A DNA stretch of 50,696 nucleotides from Streptomyces tropicalis (GCF_029269835.1 NZ_JARJBB010000027.1:1-50696), one strand, 5' to 3'. Positions 42,073-50,598 are shown, counted from the stretch's first letter. Numbers and translations: made by a program. The notes: generated by a model from the sequence alone, not told the origin.

Positions 42073-43512
42073 TCACGCGTCGAGCGAGGTCATCACGTGC
42101 TTGATCCGGGTGTAGTCCTCGAAGCCGTAGCCCGAGAGGTCCTTGCCGTAGCCGGACTTCTTGAAGCCTCCGTGCGGCATCTCCGCGACCAGCGGGATGT
42201 GCGTGTTGATCCACACGCAGCCGAAGTCGAGCTTCTTGGACATCCGCATGGCGCGGCCGTGGTCCTTGGTCCACACCGAGGAGGCGAGCGCGTACTCGAC
42301 GCCGTTGGCCCACTCGACGGCCTGGTCCTCGTCCGTGAAGGACTGGACGGTGATGACCGGGCCGAAGACCTCCTTCTGGACGATCTCGTCGTCCTGCTTC
42401 AGGCCGGAGACGACGGTCGGGGCGAAGAAGAAGCCCTTGTCGCCGACCCGCTGGCCGCCGGCCTCGACCTTGGCGTGCGCGGGCAGCCGCTCGATGAAGC
42501 CGGTGACCTGCTGGAGCTGGTTGGGGTTGTTCAGCGGGCCGAAGAGGACGTCCTCGTCGTCCGGCTGACCGGTCTTCGTCTCGGCGGCGGCCTTGGCCAG
42601 CGCGGCGACGAACTCGTCGTGGATGGACTCCTGGACGAGGACGCGGGTGGCGGCCGTGCAGTCCTGGCCGGCGTTGAAGAAGCCGGCGACGGAGATGTCC
42701 TCGACGGCCTTGGCGATGTCGGTGTCCTCGAAGACCACGACGGGCGCCTTGCCGCCGAGCTCCAGGTGGACGCGCTTGAGGTCCTTCGATGCGGACTCGG
42801 CGACCGACATGCCGGCGCGCACGGAGCCGGTGATCGACGCCATCGCCGGGGTGGGGTGCTCGACCATCATGCGGCCGGTGTCGCGGTCGCCGCAGACGAC
42901 GTTGAAGACGCCCTTGGGCAGGATCGAGCCGAGGATGTCGGCGATCAGCACCGTGGAGGCGGGGGTGGTGTCCGACGGCTTCAGGACGACGGTGTTGCCG
43001 GCCGCGAGCGCGGGGGCGAACTTCCACACCGCCATCATCATCGGGTAGTTCCACGGCGCGACCTGGGCGCAGACGCCCACCGGCTCACGGCGGACGATCG
43101 ACGTCATCCCCTCCATGTACTCGCCGGCCGAACGGCCCTCCAGCATGCGCGCCGCGCCCGCGAAGAAGCGGATCTGGTCGACCATCGGCGGGACTTCCTC
43201 GGAGCGGGTGAGCCCGACCGGCTTGCCCGTGTTCTCCACCTCGGCCGCGACCAGTTCCTCGGCCCGCTCCTCGAACGCGTCCGCGATCTTCAGCAGGGCC
43301 TTCTGCCGCTCGGCCGGGGTCGTGTCGCGCCAGGCCGGGAAGGCCGCGGAGGCGGCCGCCATCGCGGCGTCCACGTCCGCCTGCCCGGACAGCGGCGCGG
43401 TCGCGTACGCCTCGCCCGTCGCGGGGTTGACCACCTCGGTGGTCCGTCCGTCGGCGGCGTCCCGGAACTCACCGTCGATGTAGTTGCGCAGACGACGCAG
43501 CTCGGTGCTCAC
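42073..43512 (-). CDS. Gamma-aminobutyraldehyde dehydrogenase-like protein
   Basis: A 479-residue NAD-dependent ALDH with VAPWNYPMMMAVWKFAPALA, SITGSVRAGMSVAESAS, catalytic Glu 251 in LELGGKAP and catalytic Cys 285 in NAGQDCTAATR. It is close to PatD/betaine aldehyde-type enzymes and probably oxidises 4-aminobutanal to GABA. The GTG at 43512 has AGGAGG seven bases upstream. It is transcribed divergently from an Lrp/AsnC regulator and a putrescine-type aminotransferase, which would make its aldehyde substrate. It is one of three ALDH genes in the window and the second of aminobutyraldehyde type. Confidence 0.9.
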   Translation of the reverse strand: MSTELRRLRNYIDGEFRDAADGRTTEVVNPATGEAYATAPLSGQADVDAAMAAASAAFPAWRDTTPAERQKALLKIADAFEERAEELVAAEVENTGKPVGLTRSEEVPPMVDQIRFFAGAARMLEGRSAGEYMEGMTSIVRREPVGVCAQVAPWNYPMMMAVWKFAPALAAGNTVVLKPSDTTPASTVLIADILGSILPKGVFNVVCGDRDTGRMMVEHPTPAMASITGSVRAGMSVAESASKDLKRVHLELGGKAPVVVFEDTDIAKAVEDISVAGFFNAGQDCTAATRVLVQESIHDEFVAALAKAAAETKTGQPDDEDVLFGPLNNPNQLQQVTGFIERLPAHAKVEAGGQRVGDKGFFFAPTVVSGLKQDDEIVQKEVFGPVITVQSFTDEDQAVEWANGVEYALASSVWTKDHGRAMRMSKKLDFGCVWINTHIPLVAEMPHGGFKKSGYGKDLSGYGFEDYTRIKHVMTSLDA

Positions 43513-43715
43513 TGCCGGCCTCCTGTCAGGTCTTGGCTGCTCACGTAGGTCTCCGGGGGCCTCGGGAGAGGTCCACCCACTGAGACGCCCCCACCCTAGT
43601 CGGCGGACCCACGTTTTCAACACCCCTGATCGCAACACGGCTGCGAAATCCGTAGGTCTCGGTCTCGTAAACGACGAATTTCATCGCTGGAACCTTGCGG
43701 AACTGTCGAGACGTC
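43513..43715. promoter_or_regulatory. Divergent promoter region of aldehyde dehydrogenase and Lrp regulator genes
   Basis: The gap is AT-richer between about 43610 and 43700, with imperfect dyads around ACGAATTTCATCG. Lrp/AsnC proteins commonly bind such regions next to their own gene, so autoregulation is likely, but no exact site can be fixed. Confidence 0.4.
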
Positions 43716-44231
43716 GTGCACAGTGAGGTCGTGGCCAGTCGAAGCGCAGACCAGAGGGACTCCCGCGAGTCCAGGAACGGCAACCCCCACCTGGACGCCG
43801 TCTCCCTCGCCATCATCGAGCAGCTCCAGCAGGACGGCCGCCGGCCGTACGCCGCGATCGGCAAGGCCGTCGGCCTCTCCGAGGCGGCCGTGCGCCAGCG
43901 CGTCCAGAAGCTGCTCGACCAGGGCGTGATGCAGATCGTCGCCGTCACGGACCCGCTCACCGTGGGGTTCCGGCGGCAGGCCATGGTCGGCGTGAACGCC
44001 GAGGGCGACGTGGAGGCCATCGCGGACGCGCTGTCCGACATGTCGGAGGTCGAGTACGTGGTGATGACCGCGGGCTCGTTCGACATCCTCGCCGAGATCG
44101 TGTGCGAGGACGACGACCACCTGCTGGACGTCATCAACAAACGCATCCGGGCCCTCCCCGGCGTGCGCTCCACCGAGAGCTTCGTCTACCTCAAGCTCAA
44201 GAAGCAGACCTATATGTGGGGAACCCGATAA
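43716..44231 (+). CDS. Lrp/AsnC family transcriptional regulator
   Basis: A 171-residue regulator. The N-terminal helix-turn-helix reads LAIIEQLQQDGRRPYAAIGK then AVGLSEAAVRQRVQKLLDQG. The C-terminal RAM/AsnC ligand domain includes VGVNAEGDVEAIADALSDM and VMTAGSFDILAEIVCEDDDH. It probably senses an amino acid or amine and controls the flanking aldehyde dehydrogenase and aminotransferase genes. The start is uncertain: GTG 43716 is used, with TTG 43695 and GTG 43731 as alternatives and no strong ribosome site for any. The stop lies two bases before the aminotransferase start, so they form one operon. Confidence 0.9.
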   Translation: MHSEVVASRSADQRDSRESRNGNPHLDAVSLAIIEQLQQDGRRPYAAIGKAVGLSEAAVRQRVQKLLDQGVMQIVAVTDPLTVGFRRQAMVGVNAEGDVEAIADALSDMSEVEYVVMTAGSFDILAEIVCEDDDHLLDVINKRIRALPGVRSTESFVYLKLKKQTYMWGTR

Positions 44232-44233
44232 CC

Positions 44234-45595
44234 GTGAGCAAGGACCTCAGCCGCACCGCGTACGACCACCTGTGGATGCACTTCACCCGCATGTCCTCGT
44301 ACGAGAACTCCCCCGTCCCGACCATCGTCCGGGGCGAGGGCACCCACATCTACGACGACCGCGGCCGGCGGTACCTCGACGGCCTCGCGGGGCTGTTCGT
44401 GGTGCAGGCCGGCCACGGCCGCACGGAGCTGGCCGAGACCGCCTTCAAGCAGGCGCAGGAGCTGGCGTTCTTCCCGGTGTGGTCCTACGCCCACCCCAAG
44501 GCCGTCGAGCTGGCCGAGCGTCTCGCCCACCACGCCCCGGGCGACCTGAACAAGGTCTTCTTCACCACCGGCGGCGGCGAGGCCGTCGAGACCGCCTGGA
44601 AGCTCGCCAAGCAGTACTTCAAGCTGGTCGGCAAGCCCACCAAGTACAAGGTGATCTCCCGCGCGGTCGCCTACCACGGCACCCCTCAGGGCGCCCTGTC
44701 CATCACCGGACTGCCGGGCCTGAAGGCCCCGTTCGAGCCGCTGGTGCCGGGCGCGCACAAGGTCCCCAACACCAACATCTACCGCGCGTCGCTCTTCGGC
44801 GACGACCCGGAGGCCTTCGGCCGCTGGGCCGCGGACCAGATAGAGCAGCAGATCCTCTTCGAGGGCCCGGACACGGTCGCCGCCGTCTTCCTGGAGCCGG
44901 TGCAGAACGCCGGCGGCTGCTTCCCGCCGCCCCCCGGCTACTTCCAGCGGGTGCGCGAGATCTGCGACCGGTACGACGTGCTGCTCGTGTCGGACGAGGT
45001 CATCTGCGCCTTCGGCCGCCTTGGCACCACGTTCGCCTGCGACAAGTTCGGCTACGTCCCGGACATGATCACCTGCGCCAAGGGCATGACCTCGGGCTAC
45101 TCCCCCATCGGCGCGTGCATCGTCTCCGACCGCCTGGCCGAGCCGTTCTACAAGGGCGACAACACCTTCCTGCACGGCTACACCTTCGGCGGCCACCCGG
45201 TCTCCGCCGCGGTGGGCCTGGCCAACCTCGACCTCTTCGAGCGCGAGGGCCTCAACCAGCACGTCCTCGACCACGAGGCCGCGTTCCTGTCGACCCTGCA
45301 GAAGCTGCACGACCTCCCGATCGTCGGCGACGTCCGCGGCAACGGCTTCTTCTACGGCATCGAGCTGGTCAAGGACAAGCACACCAAGGAGTCCTTCAAC
45401 GAGGAGGAGACCGAGCGCGTCCTCTACGGCTTCCTGTCCAAGGCCCTCTTCGACAACGGCCTGTACTGCCGTGCCGACGACCGCGGCGACCCGGTCATCC
45501 AGCTCGCCCCGCCGCTGATCTCCAACCAGGAGACCTTCGACGAGATCGAGCAGATCCTGCGCGCGACGCTGACGGAGGCGTGGACCAAGCTCTGA
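44234..45595 (+). CDS. Class III aminotransferase (putrescine/omega-amino acid:pyruvate type)
   Basis: A 453-residue PLP enzyme with the class III motifs: FFTTGGGEAVETAWKLAKQY, AYHGTPQGALSITG, D254 in LVSDEVICAFGRLG and the PLP lysine K283 in ITCAKGMTSGYSPIG. It resembles SpuC and omega-amino acid:pyruvate transaminases, which convert putrescine or related diamines to aminoaldehydes. The GTG at 44234 follows the regulator stop by two bases, with GGGG in the end of that gene as ribosome site. The divergent aminobutyraldehyde dehydrogenase would use its product. Beta-alanine or GABA are other possible substrates. Confidence 0.9.
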   Translation: MSKDLSRTAYDHLWMHFTRMSSYENSPVPTIVRGEGTHIYDDRGRRYLDGLAGLFVVQAGHGRTELAETAFKQAQELAFFPVWSYAHPKAVELAERLAHHAPGDLNKVFFTTGGGEAVETAWKLAKQYFKLVGKPTKYKVISRAVAYHGTPQGALSITGLPGLKAPFEPLVPGAHKVPNTNIYRASLFGDDPEAFGRWAADQIEQQILFEGPDTVAAVFLEPVQNAGGCFPPPPGYFQRVREICDRYDVLLVSDEVICAFGRLGTTFACDKFGYVPDMITCAKGMTSGYSPIGACIVSDRLAEPFYKGDNTFLHGYTFGGHPVSAAVGLANLDLFEREGLNQHVLDHEAAFLSTLQKLHDLPIVGDVRGNGFFYGIELVKDKHTKESFNEEETERVLYGFLSKALFDNGLYCRADDRGDPVIQLAPPLISNQETFDEIEQILRATLTEAWTKL

Positions 45596-45633
45596 CGCGG
45601 TGACTCCCGTACCTCCGATCAGCTGATCATCAC

Positions 45634-45679
45634 CGGCCCCGGGCCGTCCGTTCGAGTGAGAAACGGCGGCCCGGGGCCG
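45634..45679 (+). terminator. Hairpin terminator after the aminotransferase gene
   Basis: Arms at 45634-45652 and 45662-45679 pair over about 18 bases with one bulged T and a short AT-containing loop, 39 bases past the stop. A 12-base palindrome GATCAGCTGATC (45617-45628) lies between the stop and this hairpin. Confidence 0.65.
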
Positions 45680-45744
45680 CGTGCTGTCCGGCCTCCCGCC
45701 CGTGGCTGCCTAGCGTGCCAGTGACCGATCGGCTCTGCCTTCGT

Positions 45745-45764
45745 TCCCCCGCACGGGGGATTTT
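45745..45764 (+). promoter_or_regulatory. Attenuator-like hairpin in the ABC transporter leader
   Basis: TCCCCC-GCAC-GGGGGA (45745-45760) is followed directly by four T residues, giving a small intrinsic-terminator shape 45 bases before the ABC ATPase start. A possible -10 TAGCGT lies upstream at 45711-45716. T-runs after hairpins are rare in this window, so leader attenuation is worth testing. Confidence 0.35.
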
Positions 45765-45809
45765 CGCGGATCGCGCACGGCATTTCTGATGTGAACCGAG
45801 GTGTACGCC

Positions 45810-46550
45810 ATGGTGGCCCCGCCGGACAACGACGTGCTCTGGGCACGCGCCCTGCACTTCACCCACAACGACGGCTCGCCCGCGCTCAGCGGTGTCTCGC
45901 TCGGCGTCCGGCAGGGCGAGATCCTCGCCGTCGGCGGCCCGAGCGGCAGCGGCAAGACGACCCTGCTGCGGTGTCTGTCCGGGCTGGTGCCCGCGCAGCG
46001 CGGCGAGGTCTGGTTCAACAGCACGCCCGTGCACACCATGGGCCCGCTGGCCCGCGAGCGGATGCGCCGCGACCGGTTCGGCTGGATCGACCCGGTCCCG
46101 GCCCTCGTCCCGGAGCTGAACGTCTGGGAGAACACCGCCCTGCCCCTGATGCTGCGCGGCACCAGCCGGCGCCGGGCGCGGACCGCGGCCCAGGAGTGGC
46201 TGGAGCGCCTCGACGTCGGGGAACTGACCCGCAGGCGCCCCCACCAGCTGCGTCAGGCGGAGCGCCAGCGGGTGTGCATCGCCCGCGCCCTGGCGCCCGC
46301 GCCGACGGTCCTGTTCGCAGACGAGCCCACGGCACCGCTGCACCGCGCCGACCGCGCCCACGTGCTGCGCACCCTGACCACGGCGGCCCGCTCGCACGGC
46401 ATCACCGTCGTGCTCGCCACCCACGACGCGGAGACCGCGGCCCTGGCCGACCGCACAGTGCCGCTGCTCGACGGGCGGTGCGTGAGGACGGTGCACCTGC
46501 CGCCCGTCCAGGACACGGAAGGCCGGGCGGCGTGCTCGCTCTCCGTCTGA
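45810..46550 (+). CDS. ABC transporter ATP-binding protein with degenerate signature motif
   Basis: A 246-residue ATPase most like the LolD/MacB group that pairs with FtsX-like permeases. Walker A GPSGSGKT (43-50) and Walker B TVLFADEP (166-173) are intact, and the switch histidine sits in LATHD (205). The signature LSGGQ has become LRQAE (147-151). The Q-loop glutamine position reads FGWIDPVPAL, and the D-loop reads APLH. These changes suggest weak or asymmetric ATP hydrolysis. ATG 45810 is preferred over GTG 45801 because GAGGTG lies six bases upstream. The permease gene overlaps its last 19 bases. Confidence 0.85.
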   Translation: MVAPPDNDVLWARALHFTHNDGSPALSGVSLGVRQGEILAVGGPSGSGKTTLLRCLSGLVPAQRGEVWFNSTPVHTMGPLARERMRRDRFGWIDPVPALVPELNVWENTALPLMLRGTSRRRARTAAQEWLERLDVGELTRRRPHQLRQAERQRVCIARALAPAPTVLFADEPTAPLHRADRAHVLRTLTTAARSHGITVVLATHDAETAALADRTVPLLDGRCVRTVHLPPVQDTEGRAACSLSV

Positions 46551-48037
46551 GCCGCGTCGCCCATCCGGCCGTCCAGCTGCGCCGCCTGGCCGTCGCGGCG
46601 GCCTCGGCGGGCACGGGCTTCCTGCTGCTGTGCACCTTCGGCTACGCGCTCGGCGAGCCCGAGCACTCCGGTGCCGCCGTGCTGCGGCTGTCCTGGTGCG
46701 CGGTGCCCCTGGCCGCCACGGTGTACCTCGCGCTGGCGGTGGCCCGCACCGACCCCGGCACCCGGCCCCGCCCCGGCCTGTCGGCCCTCGGGCTCGGACC
46801 GGGACGCATGATGGCCGTCTCGGCGGCCACCACGGCGCTGGCCTGCTCGCTGGGCTCGCTCGGCGCGCTGCTGCTGTTCGTGCAGCTGCGCGGCGGCCTG
46901 CGGGCCCTGCCGCTGGACGGCGGTGCCGCCCGGGTCCTCGCCGCCGGCCGGCCGCTGCCGGTCCCGGCGACGCTGACCCTGCTCGTCCTCGTCCCGGTCG
47001 TCGCGTCGGTGGCGGTGGCACTGTCGCTGCGCCCGCGCGACCCCCGGCGCCCGGCCGCGGGCCGCGGCTACGGCCGCTTCGGGGCGTACGGGACGGCGGG
47101 CGCCCGCGAGACCTTCGGCGCGTACGGGCGGTTCGGTGCGCGGCTCCGCAGCGGTACCGGTCCGCAGGCGCCCGCCGCGGCCGAGGGCGCCCGTCCGGCC
47201 TCGGGGGCCGCGGGCGGGCGCACGGCCGTGGCGGTGCCGGCCGGACCGGCGCCGGGCACCGCCACGGTGTCCGGACCGGCGGACGCCCTCGCACCGGCGG
47301 ACGGCCCGGCGGACACGGACAGGGAGGACGCGGACGGCCCGGCGGACGCGGAAGGCCTGGGGTCCGAGGCCGACCCGCACCGTCCCCCCGCCCCCCGCAA
47401 ACCGCCCGCCGGGCTCCCCTGGGGCGTCGCCGTCCTCGCCGCCGGCCTGGCCGTGGAGGCGTACACGAGCCGCGCCGTCACCCTGTCCGGCCCCGCCCTG
47501 TCCGGCACACGGACCGGTTCCGGCCCCGCTCTGCCCGGCGGACTGGACGTGGGCTCGGTGCCCGTCCTGGTGGGCTGGCTGCTCACCACCTTCGGCCTCG
47601 CCCTGGCCGGGCCCGGCCTCACCCACCTGTGCGGCCGGCTGCTCCAGGCGGTGCGGCCGGGCCCCCTGCGGCTGCTGGCGGGCCGCGCGCTGATGGAGGA
47701 GGCGGGCCGGATCGGGCGCCCGCTGGGCGTGGTCTGCGCGGTGCTCTCGGGCACGTTCGCCCTGCTCGTGCTCGGCCGCGGCCCCGCCTCGGCGCTCGGC
47801 CCGCTGACCGCCCTGGGCACGCTCGTCGTGCTCGGCTGCACGGTGGGCACCCTGCTGACCGCGGCCGTCGAGGCGCGGCAGGACCGCAGCGCCACCACCG
47901 CGGCACTGGTGCGGATCGGCGCGCCCGGCACGACCCTGCGCACCGCGGCCGGTCTCCGCGCCGCCGCCCTGCTGGTCCTGTTCGGCCCGCTGACCCTCGT
48001 CGTCGCCTACCTCTCCGCCCTGCCGCTGGCGCCCTGA
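46532..48037 (+). CDS. FtsX/MacB-like ABC permease with long disordered insert
   Basis: A 501-residue membrane protein. An N-terminal half has about four hydrophobic helices, including AGTGFLLLCTFGYALGE. A long Gly/Ala/Pro/Asp-rich stretch (about 165-290) starts with repeats of RFGAYG type. A second half has about four to five helices, ending LTLVVAYLSALPLAP. LLAGRALMEEAGRIGRPLG precedes a helix as in FtsX-type exporters. The GTG at 46532 starts within the ATPase gene, with GGAAGG about nine bases upstream, so the two are coupled. Substrate is unknown; peptide, lipid or drug export are possible. Confidence 0.72.
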   Translation: MLALRLSRVAHPAVQLRRLAVAAASAGTGFLLLCTFGYALGEPEHSGAAVLRLSWCAVPLAATVYLALAVARTDPGTRPRPGLSALGLGPGRMMAVSAATTALACSLGSLGALLLFVQLRGGLRALPLDGGAARVLAAGRPLPVPATLTLLVLVPVVASVAVALSLRPRDPRRPAAGRGYGRFGAYGTAGARETFGAYGRFGARLRSGTGPQAPAAAEGARPASGAAGGRTAVAVPAGPAPGTATVSGPADALAPADGPADTDREDADGPADAEGLGSEADPHRPPAPRKPPAGLPWGVAVLAAGLAVEAYTSRAVTLSGPALSGTRTGSGPALPGGLDVGSVPVLVGWLLTTFGLALAGPGLTHLCGRLLQAVRPGPLRLLAGRALMEEAGRIGRPLGVVCAVLSGTFALLVLGRGPASALGPLTALGTLVVLGCTVGTLLTAAVEARQDRSATTAALVRIGAPGTTLRTAAGLRAAALLVLFGPLTLVVAYLSALPLAP

Positions 48038-48157
48038 CCGGGCGGCGGCGGGGCGCCCGGCGGCACCCGGGAACGGACCGGCCGGGCACCGATGAGTTTT
48101 GTGCGGCCCCGGGGTCCAACCCGTCGTACGCACACCGCCCGAGGGAAGAGGCCCCGC

Positions 48158-48565
48158 ATGTACCAGCAGATGATCTTCGTGAACCTGGCCGCCCGTGACG
48201 TCGAGGCGTCGAAGGCGTTCTTCACGGCGCTCGGCTACACCATCAACCCCCGGTTCACGACCGACGAGTGCGCCTGCGTCGTCATCAGCGACACGATCGT
48301 GGCGATGCTGCTCAGCCGGCAGCGCTACGCCGACTTCACCAAGAAGGAGATCGCGGACTCGACCACGACCAGCGAGGTGCTGCTGTGCCTGAGCGCCGAG
48401 AGCCGCGAGAAGGTGGACGAACTGGTCGACCGCGCGGTCGCGGCCGGCGGCACCCCGGCCGGCGAGGCGCAGGACCACGGCTTCATGTACGGGCGGGCCT
48501 TCGACGACCTCGACGGGCACACCTGGGAGGTCATGTGGATGGACCCGGCGGCCGTGCAGGGCTGA
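48158..48565 (+). CDS. VOC superfamily (glyoxalase-like) protein
   Basis: A 135-residue protein built of two beta-alpha-beta-beta-beta modules of the vicinal oxygen chelate fold. It has YQQMIFVNLAARDVEASKAF followed by FTALGYTINPRFT, then VVISDTIVAMLLSRQRYADF, and the second module ending FDDLDGHTWEVMWMDP. It resembles PhnB/lactoylglutathione lyase-like proteins that bind small molecules or metals. AAGAGG lies six bases before the ATG. It stands alone, and its substrate is unknown. Confidence 0.85.
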   Translation: MYQQMIFVNLAARDVEASKAFFTALGYTINPRFTTDECACVVISDTIVAMLLSRQRYADFTKKEIADSTTTSEVLLCLSAESREKVDELVDRAVAAGGTPAGEAQDHGFMYGRAFDDLDGHTWEVMWMDPAAVQG

Positions 48566-48587
48566 CGGCCGCCGCGCGGGCGCTCTC

Positions 48588-48593
48588 TAGCAT
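48588..48593 (+). promoter_or_regulatory. -10 box of a leaderless promoter for the LOG-like gene
   Basis: TAGCAT ends six bases before the GTG start at 48600, and no ribosome site lies between. This layout is typical of leaderless transcripts in Streptomyces. The -35 is weak (CTGACG near 48562). Confidence 0.5.
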
Positions 48594-48599
48594 GGGCGG

Positions 48600-49724
48600 G
48601 TGCATCCGATACCCGCCCAGCCGCTCGACGGCTCCCACGACCGCGAGATCGAGTCCCTCGCCGAGTTCGACGAGGTCGTCTCCGCGCACGGCACACTGAC
48701 CCACTACCGCGTCCAGGCCGTCGACCTGACGGACCGTACGGGCGTCCTCACCTCCCTGGACTCCTCGGGCGCCGTCTACCTCGGCTGCCCGATGGCCCCC
48801 GATGCCGCCGCGGCGGTGCGGGCCTGCGGGGCGCTGGTCTTCCCGCCGGTCCCCGACCTGCCCTTCGACCCCTACCGGGGCCGGCTGTACGCGCCCGACG
48901 AGCTGTTCGACCGCCTCGGCGAGGGGTACGAGGCCACACCGGACGCCCGCGCGTACGCCTGGTTCCGGCGGACGCGGGGCGACGGGGACGTCTTCGCCTC
49001 GATGCTCCGCTCGATCCACGACGACGCCGTCTCCGACGCGCTCGACGAACTCCTCGCCGGTTCCCGGGTGGTGGGGGTGATGGGCGGGCACGCCGTGGCG
49101 CGCGGCACCGACGCCTACGCGGGGACCGCCCGCCTCGGACGCGAACTGGCCCGGTCGGGGCTGACGGTGGCCACCGGCGGCGGTCCCGGCGCGATGGAGG
49201 CGGCGAACCTCGGCGCCTACGCGGCCGGCTTCGACGACGCGATGCTGCGCGAGGCGCTGCATCTGCTCGCCAAGGCCCCGTCGTTCACCCCGTCGGTCAC
49301 CGACTGGGCGCAGGCCGCCTTCGAGGTCCGCGGGCGCTGGCCCGGCGGTGGCGCGTCGGTGGGCATCCCCACCTGGTTCTACGGCCACGAGCCGCCGAAC
49401 GCCTTCGCCGCGCACATCGCCAAGTACTTCGCCAACGCCACCCGCGAGGACGGCCTGCTGGCCCGTTCCACCGCGGGCGTCGTCTTCCTGCCGGGCGCCG
49501 CCGGCACGGTGCAGGAGATCTTCGACAACGCGACCCCGAACTACTACGAGTCCCGGGGAGAGCCGACGCCGATGGTCCTGGTCGGCCGTGCGCACTGGAC
49601 GGAGCACCTGCCCGCCTGGCCGCTGCTGCGGTCCCTGGCGCGGGACCGGCCGATGGAGCACCGCATCGCCCTGGTCGACCGGATCGAGGAGGTCCCGGAG
49701 GCGTTGAAACGTCTGGGCGATTAA
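48600..49724 (+). CDS. LOG-like Rossmann-fold nucleotide-binding protein
   Basis: A 374-residue protein. Residues 1-150 have no domain I can name. The second half is a LOG/TIGR00730-like Rossmann domain: VVGVMGGHAVARG, then ATGGGPGAMEAANLGAYAAG, and late AGVVFLPGAAGTVQEIFDNA. In cytokinin-activating LOG proteins the last motif is PGGxGTxxE; here the second glycine is alanine. The catalytic glutamate and GGGPG motif remain, so nucleotide hydrolysis is possible. The GTG at 48600 fits a leaderless promoter. Monocistronic, ending in TAA. Confidence 0.82.
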   Translation: MHPIPAQPLDGSHDREIESLAEFDEVVSAHGTLTHYRVQAVDLTDRTGVLTSLDSSGAVYLGCPMAPDAAAAVRACGALVFPPVPDLPFDPYRGRLYAPDELFDRLGEGYEATPDARAYAWFRRTRGDGDVFASMLRSIHDDAVSDALDELLAGSRVVGVMGGHAVARGTDAYAGTARLGRELARSGLTVATGGGPGAMEAANLGAYAAGFDDAMLREALHLLAKAPSFTPSVTDWAQAAFEVRGRWPGGGASVGIPTWFYGHEPPNAFAAHIAKYFANATREDGLLARSTAGVVFLPGAAGTVQEIFDNATPNYYESRGEPTPMVLVGRAHWTEHLPAWPLLRSLARDRPMEHRIALVDRIEEVPEALKRLGD

Positions 49725-49762
49725 CAAGAAGGTAAAGTCAAGGCCCCCGGAGGGCATATGCA

Positions 49763-49792
49763 TTGACACCCCGTGGGGCCCGCCCATAGACC
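49763..49792 (+). promoter_or_regulatory. Promoter of the LAETG surface protein gene
   Basis: A consensus -35 TTGACA (49763-49768), an 18-base spacer and TAGACC (49787-49792) precede the surface protein gene, giving a leader of about 85 bases. TTGACA is the clearest -35 in the window. Confidence 0.5.
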
Positions 49793-49883
49793 TGTGAGCC
49801 TCCCGGGATCGCTGGGGCGCCCGTTCATGGAGCGGCCCAACTCCCGGGAAGCCCCCCTCAATTGCACATCCCCGAAGGGCAAA

Positions 49884-50591
49884 GTGGCCATCTTGTCCAT
49901 ATCCCGACGTAGCGCGCGCTCCGTGCGCATCCTCGGCGTCGCCTCGGCGACCGCCGCCCTCGCGCTCGGTGCCGCGGGCAACGCGCTCGCCTGCAACATC
50001 TCCGAGTTCTCCGCCGAGGCCAAGTGCGAAGGCGGCAAGGGCGTCATCGTCGTCACCGACAAGGACGTCTCGAAGACCCCTGCGGCCGTCTCCGTCTTCC
50101 TGGAGAACAACGGCGCCGACGCGCGGAAGGTGGGCGAGCAGACGGCCACCGGTTCACTCGTGGGCACCACCGTGTCCTTCCAGGAGGACTGGCAGCCGAA
50201 CGCCATCTACCGGATCCACGTCGTCGCGGCCGGCAAGAACAAGAACAAGCCCCTGGTCGACGCGGACATCACGTCGAACCTGATCACGTCCGCCACGGCC
50301 TGCCGGTCGGAGAGCTCCACCCCGAAGCCCTCCGCGACGCCGTCGAAGTCGGCGACCCCGACGTCCCCGGCCTCCAGCGCCCCCGCCCCGTCCGCGTCGT
50401 CGAGCAGCACCGCTCCGGCGAGCGGCGCGGGCAACGCCCCCTCGCCCGCGGCAGGTGACTCCAACCTGGCGGAGACCGGAGCGAACTCCAACACCGGCCT
50501 GATCGCCGGTATCGCGGCCGCCCTGGTCGTCGTCGGCGGCGGAGCCGTCTTCTTCGGCCTGCGCCGCCGCGGGGCGAACGGCGGACGCTGA
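49884..50591 (+). CDS. Sortase-anchored LAETG surface protein
   Basis: A 235-residue exported protein. A basic start and hydrophobic signal segment (VRILGVASATAALALGAAG) end near ALAC. A domain of about 110 residues follows (CNISEFSAEAKCEGGKGVIV, VFLENNGADARKV, FQEDWQPNAIYRIHVVAAG). A Ser/Pro/Thr/Ala-rich wall-spanning linker leads to LAETG, a hydrophobic helix and the basic tail LRRRG, the signal for actinobacterial class E sortase. The start is uncertain: GTG 49884 has AAGGG upstream; TTG 49893 and ATG 49827 are alternatives. It may display a small binding domain at the wall. Confidence 0.83.
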   Translation: MAILSISRRSARSVRILGVASATAALALGAAGNALACNISEFSAEAKCEGGKGVIVVTDKDVSKTPAAVSVFLENNGADARKVGEQTATGSLVGTTVSFQEDWQPNAIYRIHVVAAGKNKNKPLVDADITSNLITSATACRSESSTPKPSATPSKSATPTSPASSAPAPSASSSSTAPASGAGNAPSPAAGDSNLAETGANSNTGLIAGIAAALVVVGGGAVFFGLRRRGANGGR

Positions 50592-50598
50592 TCCCCTC

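Noticed and set aside
45617..45628. 12-base palindrome GATCAGCTGATC as an operator
   Set aside because: It lies just after a stop codon and before a terminator, with no gene start near; most likely chance.
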